Assembly (NCBI RefSeq): GCF_910591885.1
Contig: NC_063279.1
Coordinates: 10,416,001 to 10,480,000 of the forward strand
Origin: Bombus terrestris
Lineage: Eukaryota > Arthropoda > Insecta > Hymenoptera > Apidae
Reading direction: 5' to 3'
DNA: 64,000 nt
The translations under genes were made by a program, and so were the position numbers. Of this stretch, positions 13,221 to 25,574 are shown piece after piece (position 1 is the stretch's first letter; each line of letters opens with the position of its first letter). The notes under the pieces are model-generated. The model was not told the origin of the DNA. It worked only from the letters and a program-made list of their open reading frames with translations, and ran no database searches.

Positions 13221-14423
13221 CTGACGCACTAAATACTCCAAGCTCAGATTAATTATCCCATGAGGTTATATCAAATACCGTAGAAGTAACATCAACATGA
13301 CATCAATATGTCTAGACTGCGGATTTTTATGCATTTATAGGATTTTCAAGGTAAAGAAACGCAAAGAATGCACATGATATACAAAAATAAATAAAATATT
13401 CAAAATATAATATTCTTCATAGAATGTACAAGGTAAAATCATATTTTGCCTGAGTACGATTTTTAAAATGATATTCCTATAAATACAGGTTTGCATAAAT
13501 ATCCACAGGCTTATCATTAGTTTAAAAAGAACCACTTATTTTGATGTGATGTAGATCTCTTTCCCTTACTGGTTGTGTAGCCTCAGGTTCCAAACGTCGA
13601 CTTCTTTATCTTGTGTAACCGCTTTTGGAGGAACCGCGCGTTTAAGAAGTGTCGTGTGGAGTATGAGGTCTCATTCTGAAGTCGTAAAAATCAATATGCT
13701 CATATGTAGTTATGCTGTATATTCAATGTTGCTGCAAATGCGTCAATTTTGTCATTACATATCATTGCGTATCGATTTGTTGTCAGGTAGTCTACTACGG
13801 TATCACTTTAAAACTTGTAACATCGTCTTTGATGCGAAAATGATGGCCTTTCGAAGTTCTTGTAACACATGTTGAATGCAACACAATGAACATGCCACTC
13901 GGCAGGATATGGATGAGCAGTTATTATAATTGAGTATTGGTATACCAACTGAGTATTGATTATGAGTGGTAGGGAATTCTTCATAGCGCTGACTCCTTGA
14001 AAACGTTTCTTTTTGTACACAGTGTATTCAACTTCGAATACTTTCGCCGATTCTCAATGAAGGATTCTCCACCGATAAGTTTATCACTGTTTGCCACACG
14101 CGAATATTGTTACAATAGATATATCTTATCCTTACACGTACCATTATGCGGGATCAATTTCATTCTTCTAATGTTGTGAAATTGTTTTTTAAGTAACGTA
14201 TAGAGACTTCATTGGAATGGTAGTGAATGCGTGTTATTTAGGTACGATTTATGTGTTAAGACGTTAATACTGTATATGAAGGATGTGTTTTATATATTTA
14301 TTCACCAATGTCATCCAATATGTCCAGTATTACATGTCAGCTATTTATTATACTAGTCTTATACTTGGTAAAGTTGTGTATAACATACAGTGGATGAGAT
14401 TACATTCGATAGCTAATGCATGT
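13221..14423. other. Intergenic between Or genes 4 and 5
   Basis: Almost identical to 16665-17450 over its first ~700 bp, including the ATG-less exon-1-like stretch. No independent gene seen; open frames here recur in both copies only because of the recent duplication. Confidence 0.55.
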
Positions 14424-16664
14424 TCAATCTTTCATGGACATCAACATTGTAATATAGGATATGCACGTTTTGAAGGTCTGAAGATTAAAATATTCGTAAA
14501 CAGTACTTAATACACTATGTGTAAACATATTGGTTTAGAAAATTTTTCAGCCAGATTGTTTTCGAATTTTATATTGTGAAATCGGCATTTGATAAAATTT
14601 TATCTGATTTTAAATATGGGGACATAACAGGTAATTCAACAGTAGAACAATTGAAAATTACTTTATGGTTATAGTATAAATCTAATATATATTATATACT
14701 TCGTAAGGTATCTTAAAATATGGCTTTTGCGGTATGTAATGAAAAATCAGAAATTTTTATACATCACTGTACGTACATACATATAATATTGTTAAATTTA
14801 TACATACTATTCCGAAGTTTTCTATATTCATTTCATACAATCCACCTGCCGTCAATGAACAAAACCTTCTGCATCTTATTTGCATCACGTATAGTACTTT
14901 TTGAATTTGCACGGGTGCTTTATACCATTTGGAGCTGTAACTATTTGATGCGGACATTCAATTTTATTCGAGTCTGATTGATATATATATATATAGTTTA
15001 TATGGATATTTTCTAAACACATACATATTATCTGCTAAATCAGAAGAATGATCCAGGAGCACTTGGCCAGGTAAACTAAGTAGAAACAAATGAAATTGAC
15101 AAGCGCCACAAAATACAGCACTTCGTATTGCTTCTTCTGGTCTGTCCAAGTTGACCACGGTCTGAAAAATAAAATGAGATATTTAATTACCGACATCTAT
15201 TTTTAATTTGTATTTGTTATCATTCTCAAGATTGTTCTTTACTTGAACTGCTGCTGTGCTTATACTCAATATATTTAATCCAACCTGGATTAAATAACTA
15301 CTTTGGCTGCTTTCGTCCAATATATTGTAAAACCTTTATAATTAATGGAGATATATATTAGTTATATTTCATAATTTTTTAATTATTTTGTCTACTTTTA
15401 TTATGCTTTGTTGTTGATTAATGTATACATACTGTATGGCTTCTTTATGCATCATCACGCAATTTCGGAATTTTTCATACGTCTGATTCTCAGAATCTTT
15501 TTCACCAGAAAAGTAATTTAGATTCGCAGTTGCTTTTTGAATTTGATATCTATGGTTATGAAAAGAAATAATGAAAATGTGTGTACTTGATATGAATATA
15601 ATGATTATAATATTAACTAGTACATGCGAGTATGGCGACTAATACCAACTCTTGCATAACATCATGACATTTACCCACAAACTGCAAATAATCCACTACT
15701 GTGATGAATTATTAACATGTATAACCAATCTGCACCGACTATGGTAAGCACCACAACGACAGTGCTCCAAAATAATTGTAAATAAATGTAAAAGAAATAG
15801 TCATCACTGTTGAAAAATATGTAATTAACTCTTAGTAGTTGTTGGCGTTTTCGAGTTCCGTTTATTGGATGGACAATATCAAGAATTGGAGAAGTTAGTG
15901 GCACCAGTAAGAACAATACCATAAAAGATACTAAAGTGTCTAAAAGTTAGTATAATTGATTATTTAGGTGTAAATAATTCTATGTATACGTTAAGGAAGA
16001 TCTTTTATTTTAAACATTAAAAATATTGGAAATCGTGTTGAGGATTTAAATTCTTTTCTTACTACGATAAAAGTGCGCCATCCTGTTGCCTTGCATGACG
16101 ACTTTCTCTAGAACGTGCAATTCATTGTTTAATTTCAGTTGCTCCCATTGTTTTGCTACAAGTTGGTACATTTTGCTGAACTAGAAAAAGGATAAGTTTT
16201 TATGCCTCTTATATGCAAAACTTTCTTATGCAAGAAGATATTTGCGCACATTTCGTTTGTTGAAATGCATATTTAATACTTTAACAGCACTGGTGGAAGA
16301 TGTGACAAAATATGACAGACACTCGATCACTCCATCCATATCCTTTTTATGCAACGACGCAAATAGCTCTATTGTCTATCGATTGCAAGTCCCAATTGTT
16401 TAATGAGATTACCTGATTATTAGCTTTATTACGTAGCATTCACTGAATTCAGTTTCCTCATTTTATCCTTCCTACTTTTCTATATAATGATCGACATGTT
16501 GTTCTTACCGTTGGGATAGTGATGCTTGCGATACTAGTCACCACTATTATTACAATCATATTTCTAGTGCTACTTTTATGACGCGGATCTTGCCCCAAAA
16601 GTTGGATGTATCGTTCGAGTTTATTGTAGTATGTCACATGAAGTATTTCGGGGATCCCGGTTTT
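14424..16664 (-). CDS. Odorant receptor gene 5 (group A)
   Basis: Insect Or subunit. Exons: E2 16509-16664, E3 16250-16375, E4 16063-16180, E5 15675-15939, E6 15433-15549, E7 15243-15333, E8 15025-15161, E9 14808-14940, E10 14424-14477; 1197 nt, intact. Differences from gene 4 cluster in E3-E8: E3 has SYF where others have PHF, E8 has LDHSSDL for LDHCSDL (loss of a cysteine kept in most group A genes), and E6 has SGEKDSENQ for TRESIFENA. E9 and the 5' flank are nearly identical to gene 4. This patchwork suggests divergent ligand-contacting parts with a homogenised tail and promoter. Start exon unresolved as in gene 4. Confidence 0.92.
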
Positions 16665-17855
16665 CTGACGCACTAAATACTCCAAGCTCAGATTAATTAC
16701 CCCATGAGGTTATATTAAATACCGTAAAAGTAACATCAACATGACATCAATATGTCTAGACTGTGGATTTTTATGCATTTATAGGATTTTCAAGGTAAAG
16801 AAACGCAAAGAATGCACATGATATGCAAAAATAAATAAAATGTTCAAAATATAATATTCTTCATAGAATGTACTAGGTAAAATCATATTCTGCCTGAGTA
16901 CGATTTTTAAAATGATATTCCTATAAATACAGGTTTGCATAAATATCCACAGGCTCATCATTAGTTTAAAAAGAACCACTTATTTTGATGTGATGTAAAT
17001 CTCTTTCCCTTACTGGTTGTGTAGCCTCAGGTTCCAAACGTCGACTTCTTTATCTTGTGTAACCGCTTTTGGAGGAATCGCGCGTTTAAGAAGTGTCGTG
17101 TGGAGTATGAGGTCTCATTCTGAAGTCGTAAAAATCAATATGCTCATATGTAGTTATGCTGTATATTCAATGTTGCTGGGAATGCGTCAATTTTGTCATT
17201 ACATATTATTGCGTATCGATTTGTTGTCAGGTAGTCTACTACGGTATCACTTTTAAACTTGTGACATCGTCTTTGATACGAAAATGATGGCTTTTCGGAG
17301 TTCTTGCAACACATGTTACGGCACTCGGCAGGACATGGATGAGCAGTTATTATAATTAAGTGTTGGTATACCAACTGAATATTGATTATAAGTGGTGGGA
17401 AATTCTTCATAGCGTTGATTGCTTGAAAACATTTCTTTACTTACTACGATAAAAGTGTGCGGTGTATTCGAGTTCGGATACTTTCCTCGATTTTCAATTA
17501 AGAATTCACCTTCGACATATTTATCACTGATTGCAACACGCGAATATTCTAACAACAGAACCGTTATCTTTGTACTTGTACCAATTTTATCTGCCTAAAT
17601 CTGTATAATTATTCTTGAAGTGGTGTCGAAAGAATTCAGTGAAATGGTAGCAAATGTACTATTTAGGTACGAATTATGTACTGAAATATTAACACGGTAT
17701 CTGAAGTGTGTGGTTTTATATTTCTATTCGTCTGAGTAGTTCAATATATCCAGTATTACATGTAAATTATCTATCATATCATTTCTATACTTGATAAAAC
17801 TGTATATAACACACAGTGGATGTATGAACGATTACATTCGACAGATAGTGCTGAG
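16665..17855. other. Intergenic between Or genes 5 and 6
   Basis: Duplicate of the DNA upstream of gene 4 for about 700 bp, then diverged AT-rich sequence. It contains the exon-1-like stretch (about 17010-17130) without an ATG. Nothing else recognised. Confidence 0.5.
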
Positions 17856-20800
17856 TTAATCTTTCACTGACATCATCATTGTAATATAGGACATGCACGT
17901 TTTGAAGGTCTGAAAATTAAAATATTCGTAAGTAGCGGATAATACATATACGTATATACAGGATGTTTGGCTATAAGCGTAACAAAATTTAAGGGATGAT
18001 TCTTGAAGCTAAAATAAGATAAAATCAAAAATAAAAAAATTCCGTCTTCTGATTTGTTTTTCAGTCATTGTCGATTAAAAATTGTCCGAAATATTCCTGT
18101 GCTCGAGCAAGCCTCCTTACACGAACGAAAAATATTTAGATCAACCTAAGCAACGGAGTGCGCAGGGATCCTCAAATCGAACGATATACGGGCAACAGAT
18201 TCCCTCGCACAAATGTAGAGAAAAAAGAAAAGAGAAAAGCTGTAGAGAAGAAAATAATGACATTCGAAGTCGCAAATTATCCTGCACGACGTTTTCTAAG
18301 AAAAATCGGTCAACCACAGACGGGGCAATGGTGGTACGTGTGTGAAATTTATATAAACATTGTTTATGTATGCCATTATTTATCATTTATTTATGGAGAC
18401 AAAGAACTAGGAGAAACATTAATCCTCTCTACTTGAAAATTCCACGAGGCGATTTTCGATATGCTGTTATGTACTTTAATAAGTAGACAAGTATAACGTG
18501 TATTCTACGATTTTTCTGAGAAAACATTGCGCAGGACGATTTAGGTTTTCGAAAGTCATTACCATCTTCTCTACGGCTTGTGCGAGGGAACCTGCTGCCC
18601 ATGTGTTGTTCGATTTGAGGATCACTGTGCACCCCACTCCTTAGGTTGACTTAATTTCGTTCCTGTAAGGGCGCTTGCTCGCATACAGGGATATTTCAAC
18701 CAATTTTTAATTGGTAATAATCAACAAACGAATCAGAAAACGCAAATTTTTTATTCTTGATTTTCATTTTATTTTAGCTTCAAGAATCACACCTTAAATT
18801 TTTTTATACCTATAGCTAAACACTCTGTATAGTAGTATGCAGCAGTTTTCACCCAAATAGACCTTTCACATGATATTATAAAAATGATATTTGAAAGAAT
18901 TTTATCTGATATTGAGTATAAGGGCATAACAGGTAGAAAGAGACAGTATAACAAATGATACTTGCTTTATGGTCATACTATACTATGTACTTCGAAAGGT
19001 TCTTTAAAATATCATTTTTGCGATATTTAATGTAAAATCAGAAATTTTTATACACCATTGTACGTACGTATAATATTATTATATTTATACATACTATTCC
19101 GAAGTTTTCTATATTCATTTCATACAATCCACCTGCCGTTAATGAACAAAACCTTTTGCATCTTATTTGCATCACGTATAGTACTTTTTGAATCTGCATG
19201 GGTGCCTTGTACCATTTGGAGCTGTAACTATTTTGATACGAGCATTTAATTTTATCCGAGCCTGTGATTAATATATATAGTTTATATGAATACTTTCTAA
19301 ACACATACATATTATCTGCTAAATCAGAACAATGATCCAGAAGCACCTGGCCAGGTAAACTAAGTAAAAGTAAATGAAATTGACAAGCCCCACAAAATAC
19401 TGCACTTCGTATTGCTTCTTCCGGTCTGTCTAAGTTTATCACTGTCTGAAGAACAATATAAACAAATTATTTGCCCGAAACTATTTTTAATATTTGTTAT
19501 CATTTTGATGATTGTTTTTACTTGAACAGCTGTTGCGCTTATCCCCAACATATTCAATCCAACCTGAATTAAGTAACTACCTTGACTGCTTTGTTTCAAT
19601 ATGTCTGAAAATCTTTAAAGTTAATGAAGATGTATATTAGTGACATTTCGTAATTTTTTGATTATTGTATTAAATACAGACCGTATGGCTTCATTGTGAA
19701 TTATTGCGCAACTCCGGATCTTTTCATACGTATAATTCTCAGACATAGATTCACCAGTAAAGTTGTTTGGATTCACAGTTGCTTTGTGAACTCGGTATCT
19801 GCGGTTATGATAACAAATAATGAGTATGTGTATACTTAGTATAAATATAGTGATTACAATATTTACTGGTGCATGAAAGAATGACGAGTAATAACCAAGT
19901 CTTGCATATCATTATGACATTTACCCACAAACCGCAAATAATCCACTACTGTGGTGAATTATTAGCATGTATAACCAGTCTGCACTAATTATGGTGAATA
20001 CTATAACGACGGAGCTCCAAAATAATTGTAAATATATGTAAATGAAATAGTCGTCGTCGTTAAAAAATATGTAATTAACTCTTAGTAGTTGTTGGCGTGT
20101 TCGAGTTCCGTTTATTGGATGGACAATATCGAGAATAGGAGAAACTAGTGGCACCAGCAAGAACAATACCATAAAAGATATTAGAGTGTCTGAAAATTAG
20201 TACAGTTGATTTTTTACGTATAAATAATTTTATGTATGTTAGGAAGTACTGTTTTGGTTAAAAATTAAAAATATTGGAAATCATGATGAGAATTGGGATA
20301 GCTTTACTTACTACGATAAAAGTGCGCCATTCTGTTGCCTTGCTTGACGACTTCCTCCAGAACGTGCAATTCGCCATTTAATTTCAGTTGTTCCCATTGT
20401 TTTGCCACAAGTTGGAACATTTTGTTAAACTTGAAAAAGATAAGTATTTATCCATTTAACAACGTGTGTAGTTGACAATTTCTTTACATAAAAAGAAATT
20501 AGCGCACACTTCGCCTGTTGAAATGCATATTTAATATTTTAACAACACTGGCGGAAGATGTGACAAAGTGTGGCAGACACTCGATGACTCCATCCATGTC
20601 CTTCTTATGCAACGACACAAGTAACTCTGTGGTCTATCGATTGCAAGTCCCAATTGTTTAATGACATTAGCTTATTGTTAGCTTTATTACTTTTCACCAT
20701 AATGATTATCGTGTTTTTCTTACCGCTGGGATAGTAATGCTTGCGATACTAGTCACTACTATTACTACAATAATATTTCTAGTGCTACTTTTATGACGCG

Positions 20801-20879
20801 GATCTTGCCCCAAAAGTTGGATGTATCGTTCGAGTTTGCTGTAGTAAGGCACTTGAAATATTTCGGGACCTCCGGTTAT
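17856..20879 (-). CDS. Odorant receptor gene 6 (group A) with a MITE in its last intron
   Basis: Insect Or subunit. Exons: E2 20724-20879, E3 20508-20633, E4 20312-20429, E5 19925-20189, E6 19682-19798 (donor gtctgt), E7 19522-19612, E8 19309-19445, E9 19095-19227, E10 17856-17909; 1197 nt, intact. E9 carries SLTAGGLYEMNIENFG and E10 reads TFKTCMSYITMMMSVKD. The E9-E10 intron is 1185 bp, against about 300 bp in genes 3-5, because a fold-back MITE sits in it; splice sites are untouched. E7 has FSDILKQSSQ where paralogues have FYNILN. The exon-1 region near 21330-21450 has no usable ATG frame. Last complete member of group A. Confidence 0.92.
17959..18827. mobile_element. Fold-back MITE with TA target duplication
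   Basis: Terminal inverted repeats begin CAGGATGTTTGGCTATAAG on the left and CAGAGTGTTTAGCTATAGG on the reverse complement of the right end. Both ends are flanked by TA (17957-17958 and 18828-18829). The arms continue for about 330 bp each (for example 'atcctcaaatcgaac' at 18170 is mirrored near 18610). There is no transposase frame. TA flanks suggest mobilisation by a Tc1/mariner-type enzyme (inference). Confidence 0.85.
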
Positions 20880-21051
20880 CTGAAACACTGAATACTCAAA
20901 ACCCACATTAATTACACCATCGTGTTATATCAAATAGCATAGAGAAAACATCAATATAGGATTAATACCATTAGTCACTACGTGTTTTTATATATTTATG
21001 TGAAGTTGCAAGGAAAAGAGATGTAATGAATGCATATAATATTTAAAAATA

Positions 21052-21130
21052 CACAGGATGTTCGGCTACAGGTGTCAGGAAATTTAGGAGGTGATTCTTG
21101 AAGCCGAAATAAGACGATCATCAACGATCA
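21052..21130 (+). mobile_element. Fragment of the TA-flanked MITE family
   Basis: About 75 bp beginning acaggatgttcggctacagg match the left terminus of the element at 17959-18827 (both contain gtgattcttgaagc or gatgattcttgaagc followed by aaataaga). Only one end is present, so it is a solo terminal fragment. Confidence 0.7.
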
Positions 21131-22133
21131 TATCATATGCCAAAATGTATAAAATATTCAAAATATAATATTGCCTGTAATATGTAACAGGTAAAAATAT
21201 CTTTTTCCTAGGTTCGATTTTTCAAATCTATTCATACAAAGTGGGATTTACATAAATATCTGCAGCCCAATTATTAATTTAAAGAGAACTAAATATTTTA
21301 GTTTTAGTGTAAATCTCTTTCCCTTACTGGCTGTTGCTTCAGGTTTCAAACGTCGGCCTTTTTAATTTGTGTAACCGCTTTCAACAAGAAATCGCGTGTG
21401 TAAGAAGCGTCGTATGGAGTATGAGATTCCCTTCTCGTAGAAATCAATATGCTTCATATGTAGTTATACTGGACATTCAATGTTACTGGAAATGCATAAT
21501 TTTCGTCATTAAATATTATAGTAAATCGATTTGTTGTCAAGTACCTTGCTACGATATCATTTTTAAATTTGTGATATCATCTTTGACATCATAATGATGG
21601 CTTTCCGACGTTCCTGTAAGACATGTTACATCGCTCTGCGGGACATGGTACAGCTGTTATTGTAATTAATTATGGTATACCAACTAAATAATTTATTGTG
21701 AATGCTAACAGAGTATTCGTAGCGCTGGCTGCTTGAAAACATTTCTTTTTATGCACAGCGTATCCTAGTTATAACACTTCCTCTGACTTTCAATTGAAAA
21801 GTCTCAGTGAAGAGTTTATCATTGTTTGCAACACATGAATATTGTAACAATAGAAGTGGCATTTATTTCAACTTCTTAAGATTGTCAAGTTATTTTTGAA
21901 GGAAATGTAAGGAAGATTCAGTGAAATAATAGTGAATGTATATTATTTAGCTTTGATTTATGTATTAAAGTATTAACACTGTATTTGAAGTGTGTGATTT
22001 TATATCATTATTTGCAGATTCATTGAAATCGTTCAATTTATTCAATATGACATATCGGCTATTTATTCTTATGTCAGATAAAACTGTGTAGAACATACAG
22101 TAGATATGATTACATTAGACAGGTAGTGCGGAT

Positions 22134-22187
22134 TCAATATTTCACTGATATTAACCTTGTAATATAGGACATGTATACTTTGACAGT
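22134..22187 (-). pseudogene. Orphan Or last exon (E10 relic)
   Basis: Reads TVKVYMSYITRLISVKY then a stop, clearly a decayed form of TFKTCMSYITMLMSV. The acceptor AG used by intact copies (cttcag) is cttcaa here. The following 290 bp match the E9-E10 intron of group A genes and then stop abruptly near 22485, with no E9 present. A deletion remnant of a seventh group A gene. Confidence 0.75.
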
Positions 22188-22786
22188 TTGAAGATTAAAA
22201 TATTCATAAATAGTACGTAATATAATATATGTAACTATTGTAGTTAGGAAGTTTTCAGCCAGGTTCTTCACTTTATATTGTAAAAACGATATTTAAAAAA
22301 ATCTTATGCAATACTGAATATGACAGCATAACAAGGAAAAAGATACAGTAGCACAAATCATAATTGGTTTATGTTCATAGTGTAGTATGTACTTCATAAT
22401 ATTCATTAAATTATCGCTTTAAAAATATGAAATGAAAAATTAGGAATTTTTGTGCACTTTTCTAGTTACATATAATAGTGTTAGTTTTATTAATGCTAGT
22501 TCAATTAGGACCCGTATTATTTCTGTTTACCTTGATGATGTTAATAAATATGTATACATACATACATTGTACTTTTTGGCGATATTTAAAAAGATCCAGT
22601 ACAGTAATTTTTGGGAAGGAACACAGTATTACTTACGAATTAAAGTATATCAACTAATCATCGTGATTTATTAATTTTATTTGTACGTTCGATATAATAA
22701 CAAACTATTATATCGGTTATTATACCATCTTCATGCTTACTCAGTCCAAGTATAAAATGCAACGGATATAGAGGTAACAGTTAACT

Positions 22787-25574
22787 TCATCCTTTCAATG
22801 ACAACATCATCGTAATGTACGATATGCAGGTTTTGAAGGTCTTACAATGAAAACGATTATAAATAATGGTTGATATAGTACAACAATTACAATCGACTTA
22901 TGCTGTGTTACATACAGTTCCAAAGTTCTCAATGTTCATTTGGTACAATCCACACGCAGTTAGTGTACATGGGCTTCTAGTTCTTATTTGCATCATGTAA
23001 AGCATTTTTTGAGTTTTTACTGGTACTCCATACCATGTAGAACCGTATCTGTTTCGATGTCAGTAAAATATTACATTCTATGATTAATAAGAAGCAGCAG
23101 AATCTTGATTATCTGATCTAATCATGATCTAATCGAATAGCTTTGTTTGGACATAGGAAAGCATCATTTACTTTGAATTATTTTATAAATACTAATATCA
23201 GAAGCGAACAAAAATGTTTGGATAAAAAAGTAAAAATTTTCAGTTCCTATTCTTATTTTTCAATCTCTCATATACAGAATCATCCACAAATTTTCATTAA
23301 TCTGTGATCTGATAATCGAGATTCTACCGCAGTTACGTTTCGAAAGCACTAAACACGTACAATTGTTTCGTTAGTTCGGTGCAATGATCTACAAGTATCT
23401 GTCCAGGTAAACTGAGCATAAATAAATGAAACTGATTAGCTCCGCACAATACAGCGCTTTTAATTGATATTCCCGGTCTATCTAAATTAATGACTGTCTG
23501 CAAATATAAAACAGTTGATTAGGTTAATGATTTTTCAAGTTTTGCTAGATTTTCACTGTATGAGTGTCTTTACTTGAACGGCAGTTGTGGTTATACCAAT
23601 CATAGTTAGTCCAATTTGAATCATATAGCTAATTCGATTGTTCTCATCTAATATATCATAAAAGCTAAAAATGCAACAAGCAAAAATGATTAATGTCGTT
23701 CAATAATAATTTAAAAATTTATTATACTATATCGTTATTTGTTAAATACAAACTCTATGGCTTTATTGTGCATGATCACGCAATTTCTGATCTGTTTGTA
23801 TGTGTAATGTTCCGACATAACTTCATTAGTAAATGAACTTAAGTGCCTTGTTTTTTTCTGGATTTGATGCCTGGATATATAACAAGAATTAAAAGAAATT
23901 ATCATAATATCTGTTGGTACATACAGTGGATGACTAAAGCATATATGTTGTTTCACTTATACATCAATTACATATGTTTTATAAAACGTTTTGAAACTTT
24001 ATTAACACTAATGCGACACATCTGTCATTATTGTATTAGTAAAGTTTCAAACCAACCTAAAATTGTATATAAATGTATATAAATGTATATAAATGGATAC
24101 AAAAGCTATAAGACATTTACTATCAAAGAAGTAAAAGATTAGTATTTGGATGCTCAAGTACTTTCGTCATCCACTGTAATAAACATCTGAAAAACTTCAA
24201 CATCTGTAATATTATAATTATGGTGCAACGTATTAAAAATGTGCTAATATGTTTAAGCGGTAGTGAATATACATAATTATATGTAATATAATTGTATTGA
24301 GTAAATAATATTCACCCACATACTATAAATAGTCCACTATTATGGTGAACTATCAGCATCAATAAAGAATCTACGGTAACTATGCTTATTGAAACTACTA
24401 TTGCCGCCCAAGATAACTGTAAGTACACGCAGAAAAAATAATTACGGCTATCAAAAAACACGTAATTAACATTAAGTAGTTGTTGCCGTGGTCGAGTTTC
24501 GTTTAGTGGAAGAAAGATATCCATCATAGGAGAAATCAGTGGAACGAATAAAAAGAGTACCATAAATGTCATTAATGTATCTGAAAAGATTAGAATTAAT
24601 CATTCAAGTGCGAAATATTAAGTGGTATGAATCTGTTTTTACGTGTACTAGAAGTAAGCCGTTTAAAAAATTAAGACACGATAACTTACTTCGATACAAT
24701 TTCGCCAATTTACTGCCCCGTATGGTGACTTCTTCCAGAATGTACAAATCTTGACTTAATTTCAGCTGCTGCCATTCTTTTGTTATAGAATCGAACAATT
24801 TTCTAAACTAGAACGTAAAACGTGTTGTCATATCTTTATAACATGCTTTCGTCTGCAAAGATTATTCAATAATAATAAATACACGTACATTTTCTCTGTT
24901 GAGATAAACATTCATTATTTTAACGAAACTGGTCACAATTGCAGCTAAATGTGGCAAACACTCCAGCATCACGTCCAAATTCTTGGTGTATAATGATTCG
25001 TACAATGCGATTGACTAATGAATTATAAATTCCAGTTGTTTAATGACATTACTTGACTATTTAATTTATTACGCAGAATTCAATCAATTGCCTCATATTA
25101 ACTATTTCTATAACTTGCACCCACGGTATGATTATCTTACCATTGGAATAAGTACGGTTGTTATACTAGTCATCATTATAATCACAGTGATCAATCCATT
25201 TTTTTGGTGTGGATCTAGCCCCACAAACCTCAAATACTTCTTGATCATGTTATAATAAGGAATGTCATATATATTGGGATACTGTTCCCCGGTTTTCTGA
25301 AATACTATATAATTCGCAAATTAAATAAAATTATTTGAATGAATTATATTTGAATAAAACTATCGATATAAAATATATACAGAAATATAACTCAGATACC
25401 GTTAATATTATTAGTAAACGAAACGTTAGATATTTTGATCGCGGTATAATATAAGTATATTGCGTTCCTTCCTCTTACCGTCCATGTTTCCAAATTTCGA
25501 AACAGCGACTTGTAAAGAAACGCAACGCACGGAACCACAAACTCAATAAAACTGGCATGCCGGGCCGAAGGCAT
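22787..25574 (-). CDS. Odorant receptor gene 7 (group B), with a frame-shifted first exon
   Basis: Insect Or subunit. Exons: E1 25479-25574, E2 25141-25296, E3 24889-25014, E4 24690-24807, E5 24316-24580, E6 23754-23870, E7 23574-23664, E8 23361-23497, E9 22916-23048, E10 22787-22840; 1293 nt, 430 aa plus stop. E5 has the NET sequon and ends VHHNSGLFIVCG; E9 reads TLTACGLYQMNIENFGT, with cysteine in place of the second glycine of LTAGG, as in all group B genes. E1 lacks one base relative to genes 9 and 11 (25492-25498 region). The ATG used there (25558) would now be out of frame, but an ATG 16 nt upstream (25574) opens the other frame, beginning MPSARHASFIEF, through to the shared NLETWT. E2-E10 certain; the start choice is inference. 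Confidence 0.92.

Larger units (their letters stand above)
20880..22786. other. Intergenic at the group A / group B boundary
   Basis: Contains the gene 6 exon-1-like stretch (about 21330-21450), a fragment of the gene 6 MITE family (21052-21130), a dead last exon (22134-22187) and, from about 22490, DNA homologous to the 3' flanks of the group B genes. No intact gene seen. Confidence 0.6.

Noticed and set aside
13335..13535. 66-codon frame nearly identical at 16779-16979
   Set aside because: Lies in the duplicated intergenic DNA of genes 4 and 5; composition is that of AT-rich noise, and gene 3 has no open counterpart of like sequence.
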